DNA of 64,000 nucleotides from JBASNZ01 sp049657775 (GTDB lineage Bacteria > Actinomycetota > Coriobacteriia > Anaerosomatales > Anaerosomataceae). The DNA is taken from positions 1 to 64,000 of the forward strand of contig JBASNZ010000087.1 of assembly GCA_049657775.1 (NCBI GenBank), written 5' to 3'. Position numbers and translations under genes: made by a program. The notes under the pieces are model-generated. The model was given only the letters and a program-made list of their open reading frames with translations, was not told where the DNA came from and made no database searches. Below are positions 1 through 8,707 of the stretch, in pieces; the first letter of the stretch is position 1; each line of letters opens with the position of its first letter.

Positions 1-2
1 CC

Positions 3-1559
3 CTTATTCTCAGCCTCTCGAACGGCTTCGGGGTGCAGGTCGATCAGTTCCAGAACGACGCGCTCTCGCAGTTCCCGGTGATCATCGCGCCGACCTCGAT
101 CGAGATGGACGCGGCGACCATGGATGAGATGCGCGGCGAGCTGCCGACATCCCGGCTGACGGGTGAGACCGAGTATGCCGATACGCAGGAGGTCACTCTC
201 TACGATCCGGCAGACGAGACGATCGCCCACGTCAACGTGATCACCGACGAGTACGTCGAGTACGTGCGGGCCATCGATCCGGAGATCTGCAACGGTGTCG
301 GCTACCTGCGCATGGTGGGCATGAACCTGTTGCGCGAGACCGATGACGAGATCGTGCCCGCATCGATCTCGATCGGCACCACGAGCGCAGACAGCATGCA
401 GTCCATGTTATCCGGCGGGGGAGGTGGAGGTCTGTCCAGCATGAGCGGTGTCGGACTCAGCTCCTACCCCGAACCCCTGGACGGCGCCTCCACCCCGTAT
501 CTCGAGGAGAACTACGACCTGCTCTCCGGGGAGTACCCCACCGAGATGACCGGTCTGGTGCTGGTTGTCGACAACATGAACCGCCTCGACCGTGCGGTGC
601 TCCAGAAGCTGGGATTCGACGTCGAGGCCGCAGCTGAAGTCCCGTTCGAGGAGATCGTCGGTACGGAACTGAAGCTCATCGACAACGATGACTATTACGA
701 GAAGACCCCGCTGGGAAACTTCGTGCCTGGCACCGACTACGCCGCAATGTATGACTCGGAGAACAGCACCACGCTGCGGATCTCCGGCATACTACGCCTC
801 AAGCCTGACGTCGCCATCGGTCTGGTGGGTAACGGTATCGCGTACAGCGATGGGCTCGTGCAGCTCGTCACCGACAACGCCGCCGACTCGGCCATCGTGA
901 AGGCTCAGGAGGCCGCCGACTACAACGTGATCACCCTCGAGGCGATCGACGAGGCTGAGAAGCGCATGAACCTCGCGTACCTCGGCGGCGAGAGCGTGCC
1001 GCTGATGATGTTCCTCTACCCCAAGGACTTCGAATCCAAGGACGCCGTCCTGGCGTACCTGGACGACTACAACGTGGGGCTCGACGAAGCGGATGCGGTG
1101 ATCTACACCGACCTCGCCAGCTCGGTGACCGAGATGACCGGCGGGATCATGGACGGTATCACCCTCGTGCTGGTCGCCTTCGCGGCGATCTCACTTGTGG
1201 TGTCGCTGATCATGATCAGCATCATCACGTATATCTCGGTCCTGGAGCGCACCAAGGAGATCGGTGTCCTTCGGGCGCTCGGGGCGCGGAAGAAGGACAT
1301 CACCCGCGTCTTCACCGCCGAGACCTTCATCATCGGCGTGGTCTCCGGACTGCTCGGCATAGGCATCGCCTACGTCCTCACGATCCCCGCCAACATCATC
1401 ATCGAGAACATGACCGGTCTTGTGGAGGTGTCGCAGCTGCCCATCCTGTACGCGATCGCTCTCGTGGTGATAAGCGTGGCCCTCACGCTCATCGGCGGGG
1501 CGATCCCCGCGCGGATGGCGGCCGACAAGGATCCGGTGGAAGCGCTGAGGAGCGAGTAG
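3..1559 (+). CDS. ABC transporter permease, FtsX/MacB type (5' end outside window)
   Basis: The reading frame is open from the window edge, so the start lies upstream and only about 518 C-terminal residues are visible. A long extracytoplasmic region is followed by three hydrophobic segments in the last 150 residues, with the motif ERTKEIGVLRALGARKKDI between the first two and a C-terminal DPVEALRSE. That is the standard FtsX/MacB permease signature. A Gly-rich run (GGGGGG) lies in the periplasmic part. By family, such permeases work with a LolD-like ATPase in mechanotransmission or efflux rather than in classical transport. The partner ATPase is not in the window and is probably upstream. The first visible GTG (position 33) should not be taken as the start, because in-frame codons before it read as normal permease sequence. 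Confidence 0.9.
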   Translation, partial: LILSLSNGFGVQVDQFQNDALSQFPVIIAPTSIEMDAATMDEMRGELPTSRLTGETEYADTQEVTLYDPADETIAHVNVITDEYVEYVRAIDPEICNGVGYLRMVGMNLLRETDDEIVPASISIGTTSADSMQSMLSGGGGGGLSSMSGVGLSSYPEPLDGASTPYLEENYDLLSGEYPTEMTGLVLVVDNMNRLDRAVLQKLGFDVEAAAEVPFEEIVGTELKLIDNDDYYEKTPLGNFVPGTDYAAMYDSENSTTLRISGILRLKPDVAIGLVGNGIAYSDGLVQLVTDNAADSAIVKAQEAADYNVITLEAIDEAEKRMNLAYLGGESVPLMMFLYPKDFESKDAVLAYLDDYNVGLDEADAVIYTDLASSVTEMTGGIMDGITLVLVAFAAISLVVSLIMISIITYISVLERTKEIGVLRALGARKKDITRVFTAETFIIGVVSGLLGIGIAYVLTIPANIIIENMTGLVEVSQLPILYAIALVVISVALTLIGGAIPARMAADKDPVEALRSE

Positions 1560-1681
1560 GGGAGAGGTTCTAACAAGAGCAGCCCATGCACAACGCCGCC
1601 GCATCAGGTCGTTGATGGATTCGGTCCGCAGCGAAGCCCGTTGACGGGTAGCCGCTACGCGCGGAAGGTGGTTGAACGCCC

Positions 1682-2902
1682 ATGAAGCGGATGAGGGGCC
1701 TCCTCTCCGTACTTGCGGTCTTGGTCATCACCCTGGTGCTGTGGATGGGTGCGACACCACGCGAGACGATCACGACTCTGGAGCACACGAGGCAGATCCT
1801 CGGGGCGCTCGGCCTGACAGGACTCGCTTCGTGCTTTGTCGTCGCGACGAAGCACCCTGTGATCGAGGAATGGTTCGATGGCCTCGGCCGTGCGTTCGTG
1901 ATCCACAAATGGCTGGCGATCGGCTCTGTCGCCCTGCTGCTTGTGCACGCCCTGTTGAACCAGGTCATCAAGTCGCCCGAAACGGTGGCGGGGGGCTTCG
2001 GCGGCTTCGCGATATTCGTGGTTGTCGCGGTCGTGCTTGTCACGCTCTATAACAAGAAGCTGCCGTATGAGAGGTGGCGCCTGGTACACCGGCTGATGCT
2101 CGTTGCATTTGCGGCGGGCCTGTATCACGCCTACGCGTCGGCCGAGTTCGACCTGTTCGCGTCTTCACCCGTCGCCATCTGGACCGCCCTGACCGCGCTG
2201 ATCGGACTCGCGGCAGGCATCTGGGTGGTGTTCTTCTATCGTCGGCGTCAGTTCCGGCATGAAGGCGTCATCACGGGAGTCAACCGGCTCAGCTCCGACA
2301 TCACCGAGATCAACATCACCCTCGCCAGGCAGATGAAGTACTCCAAGGGCCAGTACGCGTTCGTGAGGATCTTCCAGGACGGTCTCGAAGACGCACCTCA
2401 CCCTTTCACGATCTCAGGAGGCGATGGACGCGACATCCGTCTGACCATCAAGGCATCGGGCGACTTCACGAAAGACCTGTACGCGATGGTCAAGCCGGGT
2501 ACGCGTGCCGCTCTCTCCGAGCCGCTCGGCCGCATGGACTTCGCACACGGTGGCCAACATCAGCTTTGGATCGCTGGTGGCATCGGCATCACGCCGTTCA
2601 TCGCGTACCTGGATCAGAACGAGATCACTCAGGACGTGGAGCTCTTCTACTCGTATCGCGATAAGGGCGCAGGCATCTATGCCGACGAACTCGCCTCGTA
2701 TGCACAGCGCAATCCCCATTTCACATGTCACCTGGTCGACGCATCGGTGGATGGCGTACTCGACTTCACGGACTACGAGCTTGAACCAGGCACGAGTGTG
2801 TTCATGTGCGGACCATTGCCGATGATGAAGGCGTACAAGAAGCACTTCAAGAAGCAGCACGGTGCGCGCGACATCACCAGCGAGGGCTTCGCGTTTCGGT
2901 GA
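1682..2902 (+). CDS. Membrane-bound flavin reductase, ferric reductase-like (FAD/NAD(P)-binding)
   Basis: This is a 406-residue protein. The first 200 residues hold about six hydrophobic helices with spaced histidines (for example LLLVHALL, LVHRLML, GLYHAY), typical of the ferric reductase-like transmembrane domain that binds haem b. The second half is a ferredoxin-NADP reductase module: an FAD-binding region with HPFTIS near residue 240, a nucleotide-binding GGIGITPF near 300, and the C-terminal CGPLPMMKA loop. It probably moves electrons from NAD(P)H across the membrane to haem or an external acceptor; the substrate is unknown. It stands alone, and a metal ATPase remnant follows directly. 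The start is an ATG at the head of the first hydrophobic helix. Confidence 0.85.
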   Translation: MKRMRGLLSVLAVLVITLVLWMGATPRETITTLEHTRQILGALGLTGLASCFVVATKHPVIEEWFDGLGRAFVIHKWLAIGSVALLLVHALLNQVIKSPETVAGGFGGFAIFVVVAVVLVTLYNKKLPYERWRLVHRLMLVAFAAGLYHAYASAEFDLFASSPVAIWTALTALIGLAAGIWVVFFYRRRQFRHEGVITGVNRLSSDITEINITLARQMKYSKGQYAFVRIFQDGLEDAPHPFTISGGDGRDIRLTIKASGDFTKDLYAMVKPGTRAALSEPLGRMDFAHGGQHQLWIAGGIGITPFIAYLDQNEITQDVELFYSYRDKGAGIYADELASYAQRNPHFTCHLVDASVDGVLDFTDYELEPGTSVFMCGPLPMMKAYKKHFKKQHGARDITSEGFAFR

Positions 2903-2905
2903 GAC

Positions 2906-3040
2906 CCCGCCCACGAGACGCTCGCGCTGCTGCTCATGTTCCCCGGATGGCTCACACTGTGGATGGCGATCATGGCCGACATGGGTGCATCGATCATAGT
3001 CACAGTAAACGGGATTCGGCCCCTGAGGTGGAGGCGATAG
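2906..3040 (+). pseudogene. Remnant of a metal-transporting P-type ATPase (C-terminal end only)
   Basis: Between the reductase stop and the next gene, one frame reads about 43 residues without a start codon. It includes GWLTLWMAIMADMGASIIV and NGIRPLRWRR, then a stop at 3038-3040. This matches the last transmembrane hairpin and tail of Cd/Zn/Cu P1B-type ATPases (usual form: LW-A-ADVGA-L-V-LNGLRLL). No upstream ATPase domain remains. By chance or deletion it is in the same frame as the reductase stop codon. It is read as a deletion relic, not as a gene. Confidence 0.65.
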
Positions 3041-3153
3041 GCAGTATTCTGGCCGCAGCTATAGCTCACGAGTGCGAGCTCGAGGACGGATCTCGCGAGA
3101 AACAGCGTCGGCGAACGAGGGTATACACTCCTCGGCGCCCCAGGAGGTGTGTC

Positions 3154-3591
3154 ATGCGCGCGCAGAAGTCCATTTACGTCGAACGACCCGTCGAAGGAGT
3201 CTTCTGGTTCCTCGCGGATCACACGAACGAGCGACGGTGGCGCAGTGAGCTCTTGGGGGTGGCTCTCATTGGTGACGTGAGCCAGGGAGTTGGCGCGCAC
3301 ACCCGTCAGACCATCTCGTACCAGGGTCGAATCCTGGAGGTCAATCTCGAGGTCGCGGACTTCGTTCCAAACGAGCGCATCTGCTTCAAGGCTCACGGTG
3401 GGGTACGCGCGCACGGCTGCTTTGCTGTCCGGCCCGAGGGCAAGGGCACCCGCGTGAGCGTTTCTGGCACGGCAGAGCTCAAGGGATCCGCAGCCATGAT
3501 GGAGCGCTTCATCATGCAGGCCGTGGAACGTGTGGCCGAGGAGGACCTAGAGCGCTTGCGCACCGTGCTGGAGTCTCCATCCAGGGTGTAG
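3154..3591 (+). CDS. SRPBCC (START-like) family protein
   Basis: This is a 145-residue protein with a good ribosome site (aggaggt) seven bases before the ATG. The N-terminal pattern SIYVERPVEGVFWFLADHTNERRW is the hallmark of polyketide cyclase/dehydrase-like SRPBCC proteins: a beta strand, then the helix and Asn-x-x-x-Trp stretch. The rest alternates strands and ends in a long amphipathic helix. The family binds hydrophobic ligands in a helix-grip pocket; no ligand can be named here. A longer upstream open frame exists, but it would run through the ATPase remnant and lacks a ribosome site. Confidence 0.8.
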   Translation: MRAQKSIYVERPVEGVFWFLADHTNERRWRSELLGVALIGDVSQGVGAHTRQTISYQGRILEVNLEVADFVPNERICFKAHGGVRAHGCFAVRPEGKGTRVSVSGTAELKGSAAMMERFIMQAVERVAEEDLERLRTVLESPSRV

Positions 3592-3597
3592 AAAAGT

Positions 3598-3627
3598 GAA
3601 GACCCGCCAGGGGGTGGGCGGGTCTTC
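3598..3627. terminator. Convergent hairpin terminator
   Basis: Perfect 11-bp inverted repeat (gaagacccgcc / ggcgggtcttc) with a short G-rich loop, between the ends of two convergent genes. It is probably bidirectional. Confidence 0.7.
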
Positions 3628-3665
3628 GAGATGCCCGGGACGGGCAAGTTGTGATCGGGAGGATC

Positions 3666-4265
3666 CTAGGCGGCGACTCGGGCGAGTGAGCTGCGCGCCG
3701 AGAACACGAGCGACAACTCCGGCTGAAGCGCGGTCGCCCTCTCGTACGCGTCCTGCTCCCCGCGAGCCAGCCAGAACAGTGCCGCAGCGGTGAGCATGGG
3801 ACCGATGAGCGCGAAAGTCATGATGCCCCACACGCCGACCTCGAACTGGTAGATGACGCCCCAGGCCACGACCGCGAATGCGGCGAGGGTGAGCACAAGC
3901 GCAGTGACTCGCTCGTAGTACCAACCCAGCACGAGGGTCACCGCGCATGCAGCGAGCGGAACTGCGGCGCCCAGAACGGCCTCGCCTGCGCCGGACTGAC
4001 CGAACGAGTACATCCCCGCGAACGTCGCGATCGACCAGAAGGCACCGCCGAGGAGTACGAACGCGCGTGCCACACCGCGCTCGACGGCGATATGGGTGAT
4101 CGAGTCCTTCTCGACCACCTTCTCCGCTGCCTTCATCGGCGCGCTCTTGCGTGCCTGGATAAGGTCATACGCCATGATGCCGAACGCGAGCGGCACGCCT
4201 ATGGCCAGTGCAACCACGCCGACGATTTCAATTACTAGGAAGAATGTGCCAATGGCGAGTCCCAT
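3666..4265 (-). CDS. Small integral membrane protein of unknown function
   Basis: This is a 199-residue protein starting at MGLAIGTFF, preceded by a gggaggt ribosome site; an extra 21 codons upstream are open but have no such site. It has one N-terminal hydrophobic helix, a charged loop (IQARKSAPMKAAEKVVEKD), then about four more helices and a short polar tail. No family was recognised. Its upstream region carries two tandem copies of a motif that also occurs in front of the adjacent response regulator gene. It may therefore be a target of that two-component system (inference). Confidence 0.7.
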   Translation of the reverse strand: MGLAIGTFFLVIEIVGVVALAIGVPLAFGIMAYDLIQARKSAPMKAAEKVVEKDSITHIAVERGVARAFVLLGGAFWSIATFAGMYSFGQSGAGEAVLGAAVPLAACAVTLVLGWYYERVTALVLTLAAFAVVAWGVIYQFEVGVWGIMTFALIGPMLTAAALFWLARGEQDAYERATALQPELSLVFSARSSLARVAA

Positions 4266-4369
4266 ATCGACCAACCTCCCACTGCCTGAACCGGGTGGAT
4301 CCGTCGCAACCTCTGTAGGGAGTATCACCCCGGAAGAGGTACGTGAGGTTCGCGGTGGGTTGCAGTCTT

Positions 4370-4425
4370 GTTAGGGTTTTGTGAGTCTTGAACCTGGCTA
4401 GGGTTTTGTGAGCCTTGAACCTGGC
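4370..4425. promoter_or_regulatory. 27-bp tandem duplication containing OmpR-type direct repeats
   Basis: Positions 4372-4398 and 4399-4425 are the same 27-base unit with one mismatch. Each unit contains a GTTAGGGTTTT-like 11-mer followed by GTGAG(T/C)CTTGA, i.e. half-sites 11 bases apart. The core also occurs at 6962-6983 before the response regulator. OmpR-family regulators bind such 11-bp direct repeats. The motif is in reverse orientation relative to the downstream membrane protein gene, which is a caveat. Confidence 0.5.
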
Positions 4426-4454
4426 GTGAGGGCGTGGCCCTGGCGTGAGGCGGG

Positions 4455-6221
4455 TCAGGCCCCAGCATGCAGGTCGAAGGCGAACGTCGTGCCGCTCCCC
4501 GGATTCGAGCGGACGTCGATGTGCGACCCGTGGGCCTCCACGATCTCCTTGGCTATGGCAAGGCCCAGCCCCGTTCCGCCGCCGCCGGCTCGGGCCGAGT
4601 CCACGCGGTAAAAGCGCTCGAAGACTCGCGCGATCTCTTCGGGCTCGATTCCCGGTCCCTCGTCCGAGACCTCAAGGCGGACATCGCGTCCTGTGCGTAT
4701 CGCGCCCAGGTGGATGGTTGTGCCATCCGGTGAGTGCTTGAGTGCGTTGTCAGTGAAGCTCAGCAGCACCTGCACCACGCGGTCGCGGTCGGCCAGGACC
4801 CTGATATCGTCGTCAGGGAGTTCCACGACCAGGCTCACATCTGCCTGCTCGGCCAGCGTACGCATGACTCCGATGACGTCGCCGAAGAGGTCCGCCACAT
4901 ACTCGGGCCTGGGTTGCAGCTGCAGGTTGCCTGCCTCAAGTCGCGCGAGCGTGAGCAGGTCCGATACGAGCCGACCGAGCCTATCAACCTCGGCCTGCAT
5001 CGTCTGAAGGAAGTCGTTCCGAACGGTGGGCTTGTCCACAGCGCCATCGATGAGCAGCTCGAGCATGCCTTTGAGAGCCGCGATCGGCGTGCGCATCTCG
5101 TGGCTTGCGTCCGCCACGAATCGGCGTTGCGCGTCCTCGAGCCGATGGCGTTCGGTGATGTCGGCGAGCAAGAGGACTGCGCCGTCGAGGGTGCCTGTCG
5201 GCCCGAGCAGCGGGTTACAGTTGAGGGTCACAACGCGCGAGCCGAGCGTGACGGTGCGCGCCGCGTTCTGGCCAGCCAGTGCCTCTTGCGTGACCTCGAT
5301 CACGTCGGAACCTGCGAGGATGTCCTGGACCTTCGACCCGGCTACCTCTGCGGCATCGATGGATAGAAGGCGTGCGGCTTCCGGGTTGACCACGCGGATG
5401 ACGCCGGTCGAGTCGAAGGACATGACCCCCTCGGCCATGGACTCCACGACCGCGGCGATCTGCTGCCGGTTCTCCTCGATCGAGGCGAACGCCTCGCCGA
5501 GTTTGGCCGCCATGCTGTTGTAAGACTCCGCAAGGTCCTGGATTTCATACGGCACCAGCCGGACGGTGAGGTGCTGGTCGAAGTCCCCGCCTTCGATGGC
5601 AGCGGCCGCGTCGGACAGGGCTCTCATGCGTCTGGCGATGAGTTCTGAGAATCCAAACCCCAACAGACCGGCGACGGCGAGCGAGACCCAGAACGTCACC
5701 CAGAGGCGGTCCCGCACCGCCTTGAGGATGGTCGCCGCTGAGTCCGCGGGACTGGCGGTGACGGCAACCCCCTGGAGGCTGCCATCCCGGCCGAGCAGCG
5801 GCTGAGCGGCGACGATCCAGCCGTTGGGTCGGATGTCGCTGGTGACGTACGGTGTGGTATCGCTCAGACCATGTATCCGTGCCGACTCGAGTACGGCGTC
5901 CAGCGGCGCGGTGTCGAACGACGCCTCCAGCAGCGTGCCCTTGCTGTCGTACACCCAGATTCCGCCGCCGTAGATGTCGCGGTATTCGGAGACGACGTCC
6001 CGAACGGTGCGCGTACCCGCCACGCCGAGTGGAAACTCGGGCTTGAGTCGCTGTGCGAGCGCGGAGGCGTTTCTAAGCTCGTTCGTCTCGGTCATCCGGC
6101 TGAGCGTTGCCTTGACGCCCGCGGAGAGCGAGCCGGACAGGATGAGCATCGCCACCACCACGACGGCGACGAAGAGTCCGGTCTGCCAGAGGCGTATCGA
6201 GCCACGCCTGCCTGCGGGCAT
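4455..6221 (-). CDS. Sensor histidine kinase (sensor domain-HAMP-PAS-HisKA-HATPase)
   Basis: This is a 588-residue protein. It has a transmembrane helix at residues 12-32, an extracytoplasmic sensor of about 135 residues, a second helix near 170-190, and a HAMP linker. A PAS-like region follows (MAEGVMSFDSTGVIRVVNPEA), then HisKA with DASHEMRTPIAALKG, where the His is the phosphorylation site. The ATPase domain shows the N box (DNALKHS), DEGPGIEPEE and GTGLGLAIAKEIV. The architecture is that of PhoR/WalK/ResE kinases. It sits 3 bases after the response regulator gene on the same strand, so the pair is co-transcribed. The signal sensed cannot be read from sequence; the divergent cytochrome operon suggests a respiratory cue (inference). 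Confidence 0.93.
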   Translation of the reverse strand: MPAGRRGSIRLWQTGLFVAVVVVAMLILSGSLSAGVKATLSRMTETNELRNASALAQRLKPEFPLGVAGTRTVRDVVSEYRDIYGGGIWVYDSKGTLLEASFDTAPLDAVLESARIHGLSDTTPYVTSDIRPNGWIVAAQPLLGRDGSLQGVAVTASPADSAATILKAVRDRLWVTFWVSLAVAGLLGFGFSELIARRMRALSDAAAAIEGGDFDQHLTVRLVPYEIQDLAESYNSMAAKLGEAFASIEENRQQIAAVVESMAEGVMSFDSTGVIRVVNPEAARLLSIDAAEVAGSKVQDILAGSDVIEVTQEALAGQNAARTVTLGSRVVTLNCNPLLGPTGTLDGAVLLLADITERHRLEDAQRRFVADASHEMRTPIAALKGMLELLIDGAVDKPTVRNDFLQTMQAEVDRLGRLVSDLLTLARLEAGNLQLQPRPEYVADLFGDVIGVMRTLAEQADVSLVVELPDDDIRVLADRDRVVQVLLSFTDNALKHSPDGTTIHLGAIRTGRDVRLEVSDEGPGIEPEEIARVFERFYRVDSARAGGGGTGLGLAIAKEIVEAHGSHIDVRSNPGSGTTFAFDLHAGA

Positions 6222-6224
6222 GTT

Positions 6225-6899
6225 CTACGGCTCCCTCAGCCGGTAACCGTACCCGCGAACCGTGAGGAGGTACTGCGGGTTCTTGTGGTCCTCCTCGATC
6301 TTCTCGCGGATGTTGTGGATGTGGACGTCCACCGCCCGCTCTTCGCCCACCGGACTCTCATCCCACAGAGCCGCGAGGATGGCCTGCCTTGAGAATGCCT
6401 GTCCGGGGTGTCTGGCAAGATGAAGCAGGATGCTGTACTCCGACGTCGTGAGGTGCAGCGGCTGCCCCGCAAGCTTGACCTGCCTGGACAGCGTGTCGAT
6501 CGTGAGGTCGGCGACACGGATCTTCTCGGCCGGCGCGCCTTCGACCCTGCGCAGGATCGCCTTCACGCGGCTGACGAGCTCTCGTGGCGAGAAGGGCTTG
6601 GTGACGTAGTCGTCAGCGCCGAATTCGAGACCCAGGATCCGGTCGATCTCGTCGCCGCGCGCGGACAGCATGATGATCGGCACGTCCGAGGTTGTGCGGA
6701 GGTCCTTGGCGATATCGAGTCCGGACTTGCCCGGAAGCATCACGTCCAGGATGACCAGGTCGGGCTTGACCTGCTCGTACATGAACTCGGCGCCTTGACC
6801 ATCCCGCGCGAGATGGACCTCGTAGCCCGCTTCGGTAAGCGCGTAGTCAACGATCTTGAGGATGGGCTCCTCATCGTCGACCACCAGGATCTTCTTCAC
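6225..6899 (-). CDS. OmpR/PhoB-family response regulator
   Basis: This is a 224-residue protein. The receiver domain begins KKILVVDDEEPILK with the acidic pair, has the phospho-acceptor Asp in DLVILDVMLPG, a Ser in MLSARG and a Lys in VTKPFSP. The C-terminal winged helix runs from about residue 125 and ends RGYGYRL. The chosen start is a GTG at 6897-6899 with an aaggag site 7 bases away; the longer open frame adds 25 unlikely residues. It is the partner of the kinase directly downstream. An 11-bp direct repeat about 60 bases upstream of the start is a good autoregulation site. Confidence 0.93.
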   Translation of the reverse strand: MKKILVVDDEEPILKIVDYALTEAGYEVHLARDGQGAEFMYEQVKPDLVILDVMLPGKSGLDIAKDLRTTSDVPIIMLSARGDEIDRILGLEFGADDYVTKPFSPRELVSRVKAILRRVEGAPAEKIRVADLTIDTLSRQVKLAGQPLHLTTSEYSILLHLARHPGQAFSRQAILAALWDESPVGEERAVDVHIHNIREKIEEDHKNPQYLLTVRGYGYRLREP

Positions 6900-6961
6900 G
6901 GACGAGCTCCTTCGCCGATCACGGCACCAAACGGGCACGAGCATAACTGACAGTCCCCCAA

Positions 6962-6983
6962 ACACCGCTAACACAACCCTAAC
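6962..6983 (-). promoter_or_regulatory. Candidate response-regulator operator (11-bp direct repeat)
   Basis: Read on the minus strand, GTTAGGGTTGT is followed at once by GTTAGCGGTGT, two 11-base repeats agreeing at 9 of 11 positions. It lies in the intergenic region shared by the response regulator (minus) and the multihaem cytochrome operon (plus), so it could control both. The flanking GTCTT is also shared with the copy near 4370. Confidence 0.55.
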
Positions 6984-7079
6984 AAGACGGGAATCTCGCG
7001 TGAATCGTCAAGGTCAGAGGGGCTGTTAGTGTCGATTGGATTGCAGCGACCGCAGCCAACAGGGTGCCAATAAGGTGGT

Positions 7080-7799
7080 GTGAGAGCCATAGACGCGATG
7101 CATAAAGACACCGGGCCGAATTCCCCGAAACGCATCTTCTTACCCTCACGGAGGACGATCGCGGTGTGGCTTGTGGCGATCGGTCTGTTCGCCGCGATGC
7201 TGTCGGCGCCCGCTGCGTTTGCCGGTCAGGCGTCAAGCGGAGAACTCGCATTCTATCCGTGTACGAGGTGCCACCCCGTGACGCTCGGTCCCGACCAGCA
7301 GCCGATTCCGCCGCTCCCTAACGGATTCAAGAAGCATGCGATCGAGCTGGAGGTCCACGACACGCTGGGAACCGACGACAAGGCGTGCCTTGCGTGTCAC
7401 GATGACCCCTCGCGGAACCCGGGCAAGCTGCTCTTGCCGGACAGCACACTGGTGGACATCACGGGCGACGTGTCCCGCGTGTGTCAGCGCTGCCACTTTG
7501 AGAAGTATCGAGAGTGGGACGAAGGCATCCACGGCAAGGACAAGCCCAAGTGCACCTCCGCCGGTTGCCACGACCCACACACTCCCTCGTGGATCTACAT
7601 CTCGGCGCTCCCGCCATTCCAGGGTACCGGCATGCAGGTGCGCGCCGTCTCCAAGCGCGAGCCGTTCAAGCCGTTTGCCGGCCCCCCCGTCGATCCCCCC
7701 GTCGACACACCGCTGTCGCTCGTGATCGTCACGGTCATCGGAGCGGTCGTGTCCGGAGGCGCCCTTAGCCTGCTACTCCTGGGAAGGTCCAAGCGATGA
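7080..7799 (+). CDS. Membrane-anchored tetrahaem cytochrome c
   Basis: This is a protein of about 239 residues with an N-terminal signal/anchor helix (residues 25-48, ending AAFAG). It has three CXXCH motifs (CTRCH, CLACH, CQRCH), one CX4CH (CTSAGCH) and a C-terminal transmembrane helix before LGRSKR. The small soluble domain therefore faces outside and is tethered at the C terminus. It is the first gene of a seven-gene operon and overlaps the iron-sulfur gene by ATGA. In NrfBCD-like modules a small multihaem protein mediates between the quinone complex and downstream acceptors, which fits the position. The start is uncertain: GTG at 7080 is very close to taaggtgg, and ATG at 7098 is the alternative. 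Confidence 0.9.
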   Translation: MRAIDAMHKDTGPNSPKRIFLPSRRTIAVWLVAIGLFAAMLSAPAAFAGQASSGELAFYPCTRCHPVTLGPDQQPIPPLPNGFKKHAIELEVHDTLGTDDKACLACHDDPSRNPGKLLLPDSTLVDITGDVSRVCQRCHFEKYREWDEGIHGKDKPKCTSAGCHDPHTPSWIYISALPPFQGTGMQVRAVSKREPFKPFAGPPVDPPVDTPLSLVIVTVIGAVVSGGALSLLLLGRSKR

Positions 7800-8701
7800 G
7801 CAAGAAACTTGACACCGTCCGGACCGATGACACCGCGAGCGAGGGTCTCACGCTCTCGCGCCGGAGCTTCATCGAGGGAATCGGCGCGACAGCGGGGCTG
7901 CTGGCGGCCGGCGCTGTGCCCGCGTTCCTCTCGGCGCAGTCGGGATCGGCGGTGGCCGCAGAAGGCGCGACCGAATCGGTTGGCGACCCTCTCGCACCGA
8001 TCATCGAGGAGGACCAGGCCATCAACTATCCCGGCAAACCGGTGAAATACGCGGATCCCGCCGGCAAGCAGAAATGGGCGATGGTCATCGACGTCAAGGC
8101 GTGTATCGGCTGTCGGAAGTGCGTCTACGCCTGCGTGAAGGAGAACAACATCGGCCGCGATGCCGGCTTCACGTACATCCAGGTACTCGAGATGGAGCCC
8201 GGCAAGATCGATCTGGAGCATGCAAAACTGGACTACACCGAGGCGGGCAGCCCCGACAAGTGGTACCTGCCGGTGCAGTGCATGCAGTGCGCGAAGCCGA
8301 CGTGCGTGTACGGGTGTCCCGTACAGGCGACCTGGAAAGAACCCGACGGCATCGTGGTCGTGGACTACGACAAGTGCATCGCATGCCGCAACTGCATCGT
8401 GACCTGCCCGTACGGGGCCCGGCACTTCAACTGGAAAGAGCCAGAGGTTCCTGCGGCAGAGCGCAACCCCAAGGTCCCTGTCGAGGAAAAGGCCGGCGTC
8501 GTCGAGAAGTGCACGTTCTGCATCCAACGGACCCGCAACGGCGGCACGACGGCCTGCGTGGAAGCATGCCCTGTAGGCGCGCGCACGTTCGGCGACCTCA
8601 ACGACCCTGAGAGCGAGGTCTCGATCCTTCTCAAGACGCGCCGCGTGTGGCGACTGAAGGAAGAGTCCGGGACCGAACCGATGATCTGGTATGTGGGGTG
8701 A
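7796..8701 (+). CDS. Tat-exported 4x[4Fe-4S] ferredoxin-type subunit (NrfC/HybA-like)
   Basis: This is a 301-residue protein with a twin-arginine signal (SRRSFIEGIGATAGLLAAGA), so the folded protein is exported. Four cysteine clusters follow: CIGCRKCVYAC, CMQC-x3-CVYGCP, CIACRNCIVTCPYG and CTFC...CVEACPVGA. That is the four-cluster pattern of the NrfC/PsrB/DmsB electron-transfer family. It overlaps the upstream cytochrome by 4 bases and is followed by an NrfD-like membrane protein. The usual role is electron transfer between a quinone-binding NrfD subunit and a catalytic or cytochrome partner. No molybdopterin or nitrite reductase subunit is present. Confidence 0.93.
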   Translation: MSKKLDTVRTDDTASEGLTLSRRSFIEGIGATAGLLAAGAVPAFLSAQSGSAVAAEGATESVGDPLAPIIEEDQAINYPGKPVKYADPAGKQKWAMVIDVKACIGCRKCVYACVKENNIGRDAGFTYIQVLEMEPGKIDLEHAKLDYTEAGSPDKWYLPVQCMQCAKPTCVYGCPVQATWKEPDGIVVVDYDKCIACRNCIVTCPYGARHFNWKEPEVPAAERNPKVPVEEKAGVVEKCTFCIQRTRNGGTTACVEACPVGARTFGDLNDPESEVSILLKTRRVWRLKEESGTEPMIWYVG

Positions 8702-8707
8702 TGCGGC

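Noticed and set aside
2900..3040. Selenocysteine at the reductase stop TGA, since an in-frame protein-like stretch follows
   Set aside because: The reductase already has its full family length and C-terminal motif, and the following residues belong to an unrelated P-type ATPase.
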